Virus record (IMG/VR): IMGVR_UViG_3300043571_000313
Location: 1-64,000 of that record
Strand: one strand, 5' to 3'
DNA length: 64,000 nucleotides
DNA from: a virus
Numbering within the stretch: position 1 is the first letter of the stretch; each line of letters opens with the position of its first letter. Position numbers and translations under genes: made by a program. The notes under the pieces were generated by a model, which made no database searches, was not told where the DNA came from, and saw only the letters and a program-made list of their open reading frames with translations. Shown here piece after piece: positions 55,774 through 64,000 of this stretch.

Positions 55774-56333
55774 GGATCCGCGCCAAGAAAAGCGCCAAGC
55801 TGGCCGCGCTACTCGACCGAACACCCGGCGCGCCGCCCGCCCCGACCGATATGGTTTACCGGAAGCCGCCGGCCGAGCCGCCGGTGATCGCCGAGAACAC
55901 GGCGCTTGGTGAGCAGCTGCTCAAGGTGAACCGCGAGATCCTGCGCAATGGCCTGGAGAAAGCCGGCATCCAGAAGTCGACCATTGAAAAGCTGCGCGCG
56001 TTCGACGGTTTTGCACCCAACGCTGGCGAGTTCCTGATCTCTGCTCTCGATCTGACCCACCGCTCGATGGTGTTCCTGTCCGTTCACCTCCTCGAAGAGG
56101 CCCAGCGCATCAAGACGGACTACCTCGACGACGAAACCCTCGAGCACGAATACAAGATTCAGTGGCAGAGCGCCTACAACGACATCGTTGAGCAGATCGG
56201 CAAGTGCTACGACCGCACTCTCACTGGCACGCAGGCGATGGCGAAGATGATCGGGACCGATCAGCCGGACAAAAAGAAGAAAAAGCCCGGGTTCAAAGAG
56301 CTGAAGCGGGTCGAACCTACCAAGAATGGTTAA
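55380..56333 (+). CDS. Probable terminase small subunit (coding supported from about 55640)
   Basis: The reliable part starts near RALTDAQIVRALELCNYDFTLAGKVLGTTGERLRIRAKKS, a helix-turn-helix-like segment expected for the DNA-recognition domain of small terminases, and continues through a helical central domain to a Lys-rich tail (DKKKKKPGFKELKRVEP). The listed GTG (55380) is only the most upstream start; the frame before 55640 looks non-coding and contains an acidic stretch. ATG overlap with TerL. Assignment is by position (immediately before TerL) and HTH. Confidence 0.6.
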   Translation: MQEGHEVPQAAGEGSAAGQPKGAEPQPSERGVGEGGESLLGLGEPGGSGALHEAGLGGGKSADAEAEIVSAEDGDGEPDSPAPANPGRKVSETGHSDRRALTDAQIVRALELCNYDFTLAGKVLGTTGERLRIRAKKSAKLAALLDRTPGAPPAPTDMVYRKPPAEPPVIAENTALGEQLLKVNREILRNGLEKAGIQKSTIEKLRAFDGFAPNAGEFLISALDLTHRSMVFLSVHLLEEAQRIKTDYLDDETLEHEYKIQWQSAYNDIVEQIGKCYDRTLTGTQAMAKMIGTDQPDKKKKKPGFKELKRVEPTKNG

Positions 56334-58026
56334 GTTACACCCCCAAGTATTCGAAGAGCTGGGCAAAAAGCTTCGCGAGGTTGAGCCACCGCCGCCCTCA
56401 AAGAAGAAACGCGGCCGCGCAAGCGATGATGACGGCTGGTCGCCACTACTGACCCCCAAGCAGCAGGAGGCATTCGATTCGCCGGCCCGGTACATCCTGG
56501 CCGATGGCGAAAAAGGGTCGGGGAAAACGATTGGCCTGCTGCACAAGATGGTGCGCCACTGCTACGAGAACGAGAACGCTCTCGGGCTGATTCTCGTGCG
56601 CGTGAAGTCCATGGCGACCAAGGGTGGCGCGTGGGACAAGTTGATCGGGCACATTCTGCCCAGGTGGAAGGAGGGTAACATCGAGCCTCCGTTCACCGAG
56701 CGCGGCGGAAAGCTGGTCCCGAACCCCAAGGCCGGGCAGCGCATCGATGAAGGACTCGGGCTGGAGTATTCAGACGTCAAGTACGACTCCCAGCACAACG
56801 AATATATCTGGGTGGAGAACCGCCACGGCGGCTGGTCGATGATCGTTTTGGTGTCCGCGCCGCACGCGAACCAGCTGCGTGACCGGATGCGCGGCTATGA
56901 GCCATCGATCGCACTCGTCGACGAGCTCACGTCCTGCGACTCCATCGAGTACCTGCGCGCCGTCGCCATCCAGATCGGCCGCCGCGAAGGCATCGAGGGT
57001 CCTCAGCAGTATATGGCGGCCTGCAATCCTGAAGGTCCGTCCCATTGGGTGCACAAAACATGGTTCGAAGAGGCTTACGACCCGGTCGCCGACCGATGGG
57101 ACCTAGATTACCACCGAATCCACGTCCCCGTCGCAGACAACCGGGTTAATCTGCCGGCCGGCTACATCGAAAACCTTGAGAAGCTCTACAAAAACGACCC
57201 AGTCGAAGCCGCACGCATGCTTCGCGGTGAGTGGATCGACCGCCCAAGCGGAGAAGCCCTGTTTCGTGACGTATTCGTGGCCGGAATTCACATTCGACCG
57301 CCCCTTCCGACCATAGAACGCATCTATCCCGAGCCAAACTTTCCCATCATCATCGGTATGGACCCCGGCTCGGTGAACAACGCCTTCATTTTCATGCAGT
57401 GGGTGCTGCATGAAGGCGCGATGCGTTGGGTGGTTTTCGACGAGATGGTCTATGTTCAGCGGCGCATTCCCTACCCGATCCTCGTGCCTGCATTTCTGCG
57501 CCGGCTCAAGTTTTGGAACGACTTCACCTTCGGTAGGAACGTCGATGGGCCACGGAAACGCTTCCCTGTGGTGTATTGCTCAGACAATTCGGCGTTCAAT
57601 CAATTCCGTGCCACTGGCGGAAGCTACGATGTTCTGGATTTCGAGAAGATCGCGAACGACCGGGCAGAAGGCCGCACCCCACTACATCAGCAGCTCGGCC
57701 TGGCGCGCATGAAGGTGGTTGCGGCACCAAAGTTTCAGGGTTCGGTGCGGGCGCGTACCCGCCTGGTTATGGATCTGCTTGGCTCAGAGAACCTGATCAT
57801 CTCTGCCGGGTGCCTGCATACGATCAACATGTTCAATAAGCTCGAGTCGGAGCCCCAAAAGCAGAACAGCCCATTCGATCCCGATCTTGCGATGACGCCA
57901 CGGCGCTCGATCCATGTCCACCCCTACGATGCGATGTGCAACCCAATCCTTACGTCGACGATCTCGCCGCAGCTGCTCACCCCACCCCCCGAGGGATCGC
58001 AAGAACTCTTTACCATCGGCTCTTGA
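56326..58026 (+). CDS. terL: Terminase large subunit
   Basis: 566 residues. ATPase: Walker A GEKGSGKT (61-68), Walker B SIALVDE (194-200, Asp199-Glu200). Nuclease: GMDPG (Asp346), with later SDNSAFN and FQGSVRARTRL segments of the RNase H-like fold. It cleaves concatemers and pumps DNA into proheads through the portal. The N-terminal 40 residues are a basic, Pro-rich extension. The length is typical of podovirus terminases. Starts in an 8-base overlap with the small-subunit gene. Confidence 0.92.
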   Translation: MVKLHPQVFEELGKKLREVEPPPPSKKKRGRASDDDGWSPLLTPKQQEAFDSPARYILADGEKGSGKTIGLLHKMVRHCYENENALGLILVRVKSMATKGGAWDKLIGHILPRWKEGNIEPPFTERGGKLVPNPKAGQRIDEGLGLEYSDVKYDSQHNEYIWVENRHGGWSMIVLVSAPHANQLRDRMRGYEPSIALVDELTSCDSIEYLRAVAIQIGRREGIEGPQQYMAACNPEGPSHWVHKTWFEEAYDPVADRWDLDYHRIHVPVADNRVNLPAGYIENLEKLYKNDPVEAARMLRGEWIDRPSGEALFRDVFVAGIHIRPPLPTIERIYPEPNFPIIIGMDPGSVNNAFIFMQWVLHEGAMRWVVFDEMVYVQRRIPYPILVPAFLRRLKFWNDFTFGRNVDGPRKRFPVVYCSDNSAFNQFRATGGSYDVLDFEKIANDRAEGRTPLHQQLGLARMKVVAAPKFQGSVRARTRLVMDLLGSENLIISAGCLHTINMFNKLESEPQKQNSPFDPDLAMTPRRSIHVHPYDAMCNPILTSTISPQLLTPPPEGSQELFTIGS

Positions 58027-58031
58027 CTCTA

Positions 58032-58050
58032 CATTTTGTTACACAAAAAG
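58032..58050. promoter_or_regulatory. CATTTT-GTTACAC-AAAAAG site
   Basis: In the 44-base gap between TerL and the next gene. Left arm and 7-base centre as in the other CATTTT-N7-AAAA sites. May mark an internal promoter. Confidence 0.35.
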
Positions 58051-58070
58051 GCGGGCAACACCTCATCACC

Positions 58071-58358
58071 ATGGATTATCCGAAACCGCAGCGCCTCTCG
58101 ATCGACCTTGAGCGAAACGAAGACCTAGCCCGGATCGTCGCCGACGTGGAGCCGGGCGAAACCCTGCGCGCCACCCTCCTCGTTGTTCACACCTCTGACA
58201 AGACCCTCGAAGTCGAGGTGCAAGAGGTCGATGCGCCCGAAGGCGTCGAGGTTGAGGACGTCGAGGAAGTCGATGATGAGGGTGAGGATGAGGTTGAGAG
58301 TGCAGGCGGCGCCTACGATTCCCCGGCGATGAAAGTGATGCGTGGAAACAAAGGCTAA
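58071..58358 (+). CDS. Small acidic protein (95 aa)
   Basis: ATG 58071. A beta-rich N-terminal half (LSIDLERNEDLARIVADVEPGETLRATLLVVHTSDKTLEVEVQEVD) and a strongly acidic run (VEVEDVEEVDDEGEDEVESAG). Small acidic proteins between TerL and portal may assist packaging or mimic DNA. Unrecognised. Confidence 0.6.
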   Translation: MDYPKPQRLSIDLERNEDLARIVADVEPGETLRATLLVVHTSDKTLEVEVQEVDAPEGVEVEDVEEVDDEGEDEVESAGGAYDSPAMKVMRGNKG

Positions 58359-58845
58359 TTTTGGGCCAATCCTGCCCAACCGAAAATCGCGGTTCACCAC
58401 GCCGGCCAGCCTGCGGATCGACCTCCACTATGCCCGCATCGGAGTCATTGCACGCTGGGACTGGGAACGATTCACGCGCCTTGCTCTCTTCCTCAATTAC
58501 ACGCCCGAGGAAATGGCTTCGCTCATCTGCCTCCAGCACTCGCACCTCCATGGCATCCGCGAGCGAAACATTTTCCCAGGTCCAGCGGCGCTGCTGCTGA
58601 CCCTCGTCGAAGCGCAGGTGCTCAAGGGCATCTCCTACGACATCATCTCCAACCCGCTACCAAATGATTCACCGCAAAGTCCTCGAAAAGACGGGGTGCA
58701 CGACGGCCCGCCTGAAGCAGATCTTCACGGCAACGGAGGGGGCCGACCTGAAAATCAGGAAGCGGTTCGAGGACCGGATCATGTCCCGAATCACGGACGG
58801 GGTGCAGGCGGGATTGAAAGGGGCGCCGATCTGGCAGGCGGTTGA
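58342..58845 (+). CDS. HTH-like protein between TerL and portal (coding supported to about 58665)
   Basis: GTG 58342. The plausible part is RIDLHYARIGVIARWDWERFTRLALFLNYTPEEMASLICLQHSHLHGIRERNIFPGPAALLLTLVEAQVLKGISYDI, a compact helical domain with a helix-turn-helix-like arrangement. The last 60 residues overlap the start of the portal gene in another frame and look non-coding, so the real stop may lie near 58660 in a frameshifted reading or the overlap is genuine. Function unknown. Confidence 0.45.
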   Translation: METKANFGPILPNRKSRFTTPASLRIDLHYARIGVIARWDWERFTRLALFLNYTPEEMASLICLQHSHLHGIRERNIFPGPAALLLTLVEAQVLKGISYDIISNPLPNDSPQSPRKDGVHDGPPEADLHGNGGGRPENQEAVRGPDHVPNHGRGAGGIERGADLAGG

Positions 58846-60952
58846 CATCGCATGGGACTCGACGCCCATCCAGAAGCAGACGATTCCGCTCCTGCTTTGG
58901 GCTCAAGGCAAGATCACCGATGGCGGTTTGGTTGAGCAGCTGAAAAAGTTGCAATGCGCAACGGAGTTTGTGCGCAACATCGAGGTGAAGGACTCGGAAG
59001 GGAAAGTCACAGGCAGCGAAATGAAGATCGACGTTCCGCGCCTCTACGAAATGTCGATCAACCTGATCCGATCGTACATCACCCGCCGGCTCGCGTCGCA
59101 GACTGCGCGTTTCTCAAATCTTTGGCCGTACTTCCGCTATGAGCCACGCGGCGTGGACCTAGTTTCCAAGCTGCGTGCCGATTCGCTGTCGGAGCGCATG
59201 GATGTGATGGCCAATCATTACAACTACCGGCATTTTTTCCCGCAGACGTTCCGGCATCAATTCCTCTATTCGCGGTCGGTCGTTTTCCCGCGTTGCGCAT
59301 GGGACCAGGTGAAGTCCTGGCGTGCGAAAGACATCACGCAGCCAGTGGACAAGCTCGAGCTCGAGTCTTACGTCGAGCGCGAGGGGATCGACTTTACCGC
59401 GCCCCATGTGTCTCGCGTTTTCTGGGACCGATCGGCGCCGTTGGCGAACATCAACACCGACACCGGCCCGAGCTACATCGGTTATTGGGACGTGGTCCCG
59501 TACCGCTCGATCAAGTCCGGCGAGTATTGGAACTGCGACGCCATCTCCGTTGGCTCTGAACTGACCGAATTGGTCGACCGATACAGCGGGTTCTTCACGC
59601 AGTATTTCGACCCCAAAATCCTGAAGTGGCCGGATCTAACGGCCGATCCAACGTCCACGAATGACCGTCGCCGCAATGTTGGGAAGTATGCTGCGGTCGA
59701 CGATGACAAGGGGTGCCTGCAGACTCAGTATTTCGAAAAGATTAACCCCAAGCACGAAAGCATCGCCGACCTCAATGTCGACGTGTGGGTGCGACTCGGC
59801 GTCGCTGGAGACAACACAGTAGTCGCAGGCGAGTTCCTGACTTCTCTCCCGGCGTGCTACGGCGGCCTTAACGAAAACGATGACCGTGAGATCAATGCGT
59901 CGATGGCGACGGAACTGATGTCGTTCCAAGACCAGCTGACCAACATTTTCAGCCAGATGCTCATGAACATCCGGGCTGGCATGCTGCAAATCTGGGCGAT
60001 CGACAAGGACGCGCTGGAGCCGGAAATGATCGAGTACGTGAAAAACACGCTGAAGTCGAAAGACTACTACGTGGAACCGAAGGCGTTCTTCTACTCGGGA
60101 GAGAAGCTGCGGAATCTCGGCGTTACGAACCCGACCGACAACGGCCGCGCGTTCCTGAGCATCATCCAGGCAAACATACAGACCACAATCGCCGAGTCGA
60201 TGAAGGCGGCGATGGCAGTCCTGCAGATGGCGGACAAGCTGCTAATGTTCTCGCCAAACGAATCGGCCCAGCCAAATCCCCGCGAGGTCGCAGCCCGCGA
60301 GATCACGGAAATCTCCACCTCGACCGACGCAATCAAGACGTTCGTGTCTGACGGCATCGACGAGCAGCGTGCCGCGATCAAAAGAATGTGCTACGAGTCG
60401 CTGGTCTGCGAGTCGAACGATACCATGAAGCTGCAGGTGATGGATCGCTACACCGCCGCAACGGTGCGCGAAGCTGGCTTCGAGGTGAAGGGTACGTGGC
60501 GGGATGGAGAGATCCTCCCGCTCAAGACGCCTATCTATGGACAGGTCCATAACCTTGTTTACGACTACTACTACGACTCGCGCGACGGCGGCGACCGGCC
60601 AGTGAACTCGCAGGGCGCGAACGTCATGGCGACACTGCTCGGCCAGTTCATGCAGGTCGAGTCGATCGCCAAGGCGTTCGGAAAAAAGCGCCTGTTTGAG
60701 TGGGCAAACGAGATCGCCCGCATGTCGGGGGCGCCGACCGATCTCAAGCTGGAGCTCGACGAAAACGAGCCCGAAAGCATTTCCACCGACAGCGAGCTCG
60801 CCGACCGAATCGCCAAGATAGAGGCGTTCCTTGGCGAGATTCAGAAGATGCTCTCTCCGCAGCCTGCGCAGCCCGCGCAGCCTGCGCAGCCCGCCGGCCC
60901 CCCGCCGGCCGATGGCACCGCCGCGCCCCCCGCCGCGCTCGCTGCTGCCTGA
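58664..60952 (+). CDS. Portal protein
   Basis: 762 residues, the size range of podovirus portals (P22, N4). Contains the beta-barrel and clip pattern PSYIGYWDVVPYRSIKSGEYWNCDAISVG and the tunnel-loop-containing helical stretch DQLTNIFSQMLMNIRAGMLQIWAID. The C-terminus is helical followed by a Pro/Ala/Gln tail. It would form the dodecameric ring at the DNA-entry vertex, receiving DNA from TerL. Assignment by position after TerL, size and pattern. Confidence 0.75.
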   Translation: MIHRKVLEKTGCTTARLKQIFTATEGADLKIRKRFEDRIMSRITDGVQAGLKGAPIWQAVDIAWDSTPIQKQTIPLLLWAQGKITDGGLVEQLKKLQCATEFVRNIEVKDSEGKVTGSEMKIDVPRLYEMSINLIRSYITRRLASQTARFSNLWPYFRYEPRGVDLVSKLRADSLSERMDVMANHYNYRHFFPQTFRHQFLYSRSVVFPRCAWDQVKSWRAKDITQPVDKLELESYVEREGIDFTAPHVSRVFWDRSAPLANINTDTGPSYIGYWDVVPYRSIKSGEYWNCDAISVGSELTELVDRYSGFFTQYFDPKILKWPDLTADPTSTNDRRRNVGKYAAVDDDKGCLQTQYFEKINPKHESIADLNVDVWVRLGVAGDNTVVAGEFLTSLPACYGGLNENDDREINASMATELMSFQDQLTNIFSQMLMNIRAGMLQIWAIDKDALEPEMIEYVKNTLKSKDYYVEPKAFFYSGEKLRNLGVTNPTDNGRAFLSIIQANIQTTIAESMKAAMAVLQMADKLLMFSPNESAQPNPREVAAREITEISTSTDAIKTFVSDGIDEQRAAIKRMCYESLVCESNDTMKLQVMDRYTAATVREAGFEVKGTWRDGEILPLKTPIYGQVHNLVYDYYYDSRDGGDRPVNSQGANVMATLLGQFMQVESIAKAFGKKRLFEWANEIARMSGAPTDLKLELDENEPESISTDSELADRIAKIEAFLGEIQKMLSPQPAQPAQPAQPAGPPPADGTAAPPAALAAA

Positions 60953-60958
60953 TAGTTT

Positions 60959-62368
60959 ATGTCCACCCCCGCCGACACCACCACGCCGCCGGCTTCCGCG
61001 CCGGCAGCTCCCGCAGGTAACGCAAGTCCTGCTGCCGAAGAAACCGATCCGACGCTACGGCTGCTGTTCGACGCCGCCGAGAGCGAGAAGCCAGATCCCA
61101 GCGCCAGCACCGACGTTCTCGTAGGCAAGTCGCTGATTCAGACTATTGACGAGCCGGCGGGAGAACCACCTCCTGCGCCGCCAAAGCCGGAAGACAAAAA
61201 GCCCGCAGCCGACGCGCCGCCGAAGCCGGAAGACAAGCCCATCAAGATTCGCCGCACGGCGAAGCAGGAGCCGCCTGCGCCGCCGCCCCCGCCGCCCGCA
61301 CCCAAGGATGAACCGAGGCCAAAGGAGAAGTCGGAGTACGAGAAATTCGAGGAGACGTTGATCGACGAAGAGCGCGACCAGCTTGATGTCGCCCGCTTTG
61401 CCGAGTCAAAAGATCCGGGCAAGTACAAGGGATTAGCCTCAAGGACACTGACGTTTCTCAAGGCGCATCAGGAATACCTTGAAAAGAATCCCCAAGCAAC
61501 GGAGCCGGACAGCGAAGCCGCCGAAAAGTATCAGGAGTGGCTCGGGAAGAACACCATCACATTGCCGCCGCGCGAAATGCGCATGCTCGAGCGCGAGATG
61601 ATCGCCGAGGTGACCCGCGAGAAGGTCGCGAAAGAGACTGACTCAAAGCTCAGTGAAATCCATGATGAGAATTTCAGGCGCGACAAGGAGCCTGAGATTC
61701 GGCGCGAGGTCGATGATTTCTTCAACAAGACCGCGCAAGCCGCGATCCCACCGGAGTTCGCTGCCATGGCACGCGAGAAGGGAATTGAGGAAGCGAAGAA
61801 AGCATTTCCCACCGAGTTCCGCGTCGCCTCCGAGGTGCTGACCGAGACGGCTGGCGAAGTCGAAGAATTCCGCCGGCTCACGACCATTAACCCGCGCACC
61901 GGCCGGCCGCTCGCCGCCTACGACCCGAACAGCCCGAAGCACGCCAAGATTGTTGCCTTCATCCGTGAGCAATGCGACTGGTTCAAAAATGGCGTACCTG
62001 GCGAGAATGAAGACCAGCGCACTGCGCGCGTCCGCGCTCAGAATCAGGGAGGCAAGCAATTCCTCACGCGCGACGAGTATTACTCGATGTCGATCGACCA
62101 GCGCGGCCCGTACTGGACGTTCACGCCCGAGCAGGTAGTCGCGATGCAAACCGAAGTCGCCAAGAGGCGGATCTCAGATCGGGTGAAGCAAGAATACTCG
62201 ATGCGCGAATCCGAGGGCTGGGTCCGTCGACCGGCTCAGTCGGCAGCTCCCGAGCAACGGCCGGCCGGCGCCCCGCCTGCCCCTCGTCCCTCACCCATGC
62301 CGGGCGGATCTCCTGCGCCCGAGCTACCTGATCGCACCTTCGAACTGCTCGTCGGCGGCGCGTTGTGA
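60959..62368 (+). CDS. Scaffold-like protein (469 aa)
   Basis: The first 130 residues are Ala/Pro-rich and disordered; about 130-420 is continuous charged helix with several short amphipathic repeats (LEREMIAEVTREKVAKETDSKLSEIHDENFRRDKEPEIRREVDDFF); the tail is Pro-rich. This is typical of capsid scaffolding proteins encoded right after the portal. GTGA overlap with the next gene. If correct, a capsid gene should follow, but two unusual genes intervene in this window. Confidence 0.6.
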   Translation: MSTPADTTTPPASAPAAPAGNASPAAEETDPTLRLLFDAAESEKPDPSASTDVLVGKSLIQTIDEPAGEPPPAPPKPEDKKPAADAPPKPEDKPIKIRRTAKQEPPAPPPPPPAPKDEPRPKEKSEYEKFEETLIDEERDQLDVARFAESKDPGKYKGLASRTLTFLKAHQEYLEKNPQATEPDSEAAEKYQEWLGKNTITLPPREMRMLEREMIAEVTREKVAKETDSKLSEIHDENFRRDKEPEIRREVDDFFNKTAQAAIPPEFAAMAREKGIEEAKKAFPTEFRVASEVLTETAGEVEEFRRLTTINPRTGRPLAAYDPNSPKHAKIVAFIREQCDWFKNGVPGENEDQRTARVRAQNQGGKQFLTRDEYYSMSIDQRGPYWTFTPEQVVAMQTEVAKRRISDRVKQEYSMRESEGWVRRPAQSAAPEQRPAGAPPAPRPSPMPGGSPAPELPDRTFELLVGGAL

Positions 62369-63264
62369 TCCAGCGCATCCCATCGGTGATGGAGCAGGGC
62401 ATCAACGCCCGCTTCATCACCCATGCCGATTGTACGACCCGAAACTACAATTCAGGGATGGCAGTGGTTGGAGGCAAGACGTACCTCGCCACACGGTACT
62501 TCAACCGTGCGGCATGGCGCTGCGACATCGTCATCAATGAGCTTAACGGAATGGAGGCGAAGCCGGTTACTCAGCTCAAGCTGCCGCGCGCGCACGGGCG
62601 CGAGTGGCACGAGGATGCCCGCCTGTTTTGGCACGCAGGGAAACTTTACTGCGCCTACACCGAGGGCCAATACTGGATGCGGCCATGGGTGGCGGTGCAG
62701 AAGCTCGCCGTGCTGCGTGAAGACTGGAGCGTAGAGCGCGTCGTCACGATCGGCTTTGGTGAGAACAGCGTCGGCCAGGAGAAAAACTGGCAGTTCTTTT
62801 CGCACAATGGGCACCTCCACTTCGTCTATTCGATCGCACCGACTCATTGCGTTGTCGCGCTCGACGACGATTACATGGTCATTGGGGCGCACCAGACTGA
62901 AAGCGGGCTCAAGCTCCCGCTGCGCGGCGGAACCCCGCCGCGCAGGTTCGGTGATTGTTACTTCACCTTCCCTCACTTCCACGTTGAGCACGAGGGCCAC
63001 GCCCGCCGCTACGCATTCTCCGCGCTCACCTTCGAAGCGAAGCCACCGTTCCGAGTTGAGGGGGTGACGGAGCCGCTGATCTGGGGGAGCGAGCACGATG
63101 GCGTGATCCTTAACGCCGCGTACCCACACTGGAATCCGCTCGTCGTCTTTCCCTGCGGCGCCCTCCTCGACGGTGACACATGGATGGTCAGCGCTGGGGT
63201 GAACGACTCGTTCGATGCCCTCTTCTTCATCGACAATGACGACCTCAAATTCCTCTCCGCGTAA
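62365..63264 (+). CDS. Glycosidase-like five-bladed propeller protein (GH130/GH43-like)
   Basis: 299 residues from GTG, overlapping the scaffold stop. It has the spacing of blades found in five-bladed glycosidases: WHEDARLFWHAGKLYCAYTEG (Glu83, Asp84, Arg86; compare E-D-P-R), GQEKNWQFFSHNGHLHFVYSIAPTHCVV (EKNW 139-142), a Gly-Pro-Pro-rich loop before GDCYFTFPHFHVEHEG, and DTWMVSAGVNDSFDALFFI. GH130 enzymes act on beta-mannosides by phosphorolysis. Whether this copy is active or only binds sugar cannot be told. It may trim or decorate a capsid or tail glycan or the host surface polysaccharide. Confidence 0.6.
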   Translation: MIQRIPSVMEQGINARFITHADCTTRNYNSGMAVVGGKTYLATRYFNRAAWRCDIVINELNGMEAKPVTQLKLPRAHGREWHEDARLFWHAGKLYCAYTEGQYWMRPWVAVQKLAVLREDWSVERVVTIGFGENSVGQEKNWQFFSHNGHLHFVYSIAPTHCVVALDDDYMVIGAHQTESGLKLPLRGGTPPRRFGDCYFTFPHFHVEHEGHARRYAFSALTFEAKPPFRVEGVTEPLIWGSEHDGVILNAAYPHWNPLVVFPCGALLDGDTWMVSAGVNDSFDALFFIDNDDLKFLSA

Positions 63265-63934
63265 CGACTATGGAACGGTGCATCAGCTGCGCTTCCAGCT
63301 CAGTCTGGATTGGCTCGCGCCGCACCTCGGGCCAAAGGTGCGCTTGCTTGAGCTTGGCGGCACGTCGCCATTCTCAAGCATGATAATTCCGCGCGTCGGA
63401 GGCTATCACGGAGCGCCAGAAGACCTGCGCGGCAAGATCCAGCGGGAGGGCGAGCTTTATGACCTCGTGCTTTGCATGGAGGTGATCGAGCACATCGCCG
63501 ACACGGACGGCCTGCACACCGAATGGCAGGGCGACGGCGCGCGGAACATGCTGCGTGAGACATTCCGCGTGTTGAAGCCTGGTGGGCTGCTGTTCCTCAC
63601 GACGCCAAACGCCGCCAGCATTACAGCGATTCATCATGCACTGCAGCTGGGGCCACCAATGATCTACCGCCCTCACGTCCGCGAGTATGCACCGTATGAG
63701 CTCGATGTGCTGGTACGCGCCGCCGGCTTCGTGATTGAGCGCCGCGAGACGATCGACACCTGGCGAAATGCTATAACTCCACGTCGCCACACTGACATAA
63801 AAAACTTCATATACCAGGCAGGATTCCCGTCAGAATTGCGCGGCGAGGACATATTCCTGCTCGCCCGCAGGCCCATTTTAGAATCAGAGAAACCCCACGA
63901 TCCCATTTTAGAATCGGCGAAAGTAGGCCCATAA
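63236..63934 (+). CDS. Class I SAM-dependent methyltransferase
   Basis: I start at ATG 63236; another in-frame ATG lies at 63215. The core is clear: motif I LLELGGTSPF (37-46), VLCMEVIEHIADTDGLH, and LKPGGLLFLTTPN for the carboxyl strand. This type commonly methylates small molecules or sugars (capsular sugar O-methylation) rather than DNA. It overlaps the glycosidase-like gene, so the two may act on the same glycan. The C-terminal tail is AT-rich and contains two copies of a regulatory-type repeat. Confidence 0.75.
   Translation: MTTSNSSPRNDYGTVHQLRFQLSLDWLAPHLGPKVRLLELGGTSPFSSMIIPRVGGYHGAPEDLRGKIQREGELYDLVLCMEVIEHIADTDGLHTEWQGDGARNMLRETFRVLKPGGLLFLTTPNAASITAIHHALQLGPPMIYRPHVREYAPYELDVLVRAAGFVIERRETIDTWRNAITPRRHTDIKNFIYQAGFPSELRGEDIFLLARRPILESEKPHDPILESAKVGP
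63872..63885 (+). repeat. CCCATTTTAGAATC, copy 1
   Basis: First of two identical 14-base repeats 30 bases apart (second at 63902-63915). It shares CATTTTAGAATC with the palindrome at 35659. Lies at the end of the methyltransferase gene, just before the expected capsid gene. Confidence 0.6.
63902..63915 (+). repeat. CCCATTTTAGAATC, copy 2
   Basis: Identical to copy 1, 30 bases downstream. The stretch 63935-64000 after the methyltransferase stop shows no gene I can support; an ATG at 63985 may begin the next gene, outside the window. Confidence 0.6.
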
Positions 63935-64000
63935 ACGGCACTTCGCCACAAAATAGCCTAAATTCGCAGGATTCAGGCAGCGGCATGGCCCGGCGTGTTA

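Overview
The window is most of a temperate tailed-phage genome (or prophage/circular phage contig) of high GC content. It carries a terminase/portal/scaffold block, structural and DNA-ejection genes, a lysis cassette, a tyrosine integrase and a complete recombination/replication operon. Several very long, helix-rich, low-homology virion proteins (including one of 3064 residues) and a large 762-residue portal suggest a podovirus-like virion; this is inference, because the major capsid and most tail genes lie outside the window. Three Ig-like repeats of the '(Y)QWRKNG..GATSSTL...DSGSY' type in a tail protein resemble those common in Verrucomicrobiota (Opitutales) surface proteins, so a verrucomicrobial host is my best guess. 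Strong AAGGAGG ribosome sites before several genes show canonical translation initiation.

Layout. 1-925 (+): end of a fibronectin-III tail protein and a three-gene lysis cassette whose genes overlap by ATGA. 993-10125 (+): tail/fibre and decoration proteins, many repetitive. 10122-24022 (+): a 2OG-oxygenase-like protein, four ejection-type proteins and, unusually, an SSB just before the 3064-residue protein. 24024-42749 (-): integrase, a LigA-domain-Ia-like fragment, a fused adenine methyltransferase-SF2 helicase (1123 aa), a cytosine-C5 methyltransferase, a PAPS-reductase-like PP-loop protein, a small zincin and about 25 mostly unrecognised small genes coupled by ATGA/GTGA overlaps. 42750-43851: a non-coding control region with a dense array of GTCTCATGG palindromes. 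43852-45612 (+): small rightward operon. 45464-54831 (-): MazG-like protein, DnaB/RepA-like chimeric helicase, RadD-like helicase, RusA resolvase, PD-(D/E)XK nuclease, RecT annealase and an excisionase-like HTH. 54956-63934 (+): terminase small-subunit candidates, TerL, portal, scaffold, then an unexpected glycosidase-like propeller protein and a SAM methyltransferase where the capsid gene would be expected.

How it fits together: the leftward operon from 54.8 kb supplies annealing, resection, junction resolution and helicase functions; the leftward operon from 42.7 kb supplies host-takeover and DNA-modification/anti-restriction functions; the rightward operon from 54.9 kb packages DNA and, if the genome is circular or permuted, continues through unseen capsid/tail genes into position 1. 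The most striking unexplained signals are the 22-bp TTTTTTACA-N4-GTCTCAYGG element, repeated five times with fixed spacing inside large dyads (43.39-43.79 kb and 45.18 kb), and a second dyad family, CATTTT-N7-AAAA, at four gene starts or intergenic positions. No DNA polymerase, RNA polymerase, endolysin, capsid protein or CI-like repressor was recognised in the window.
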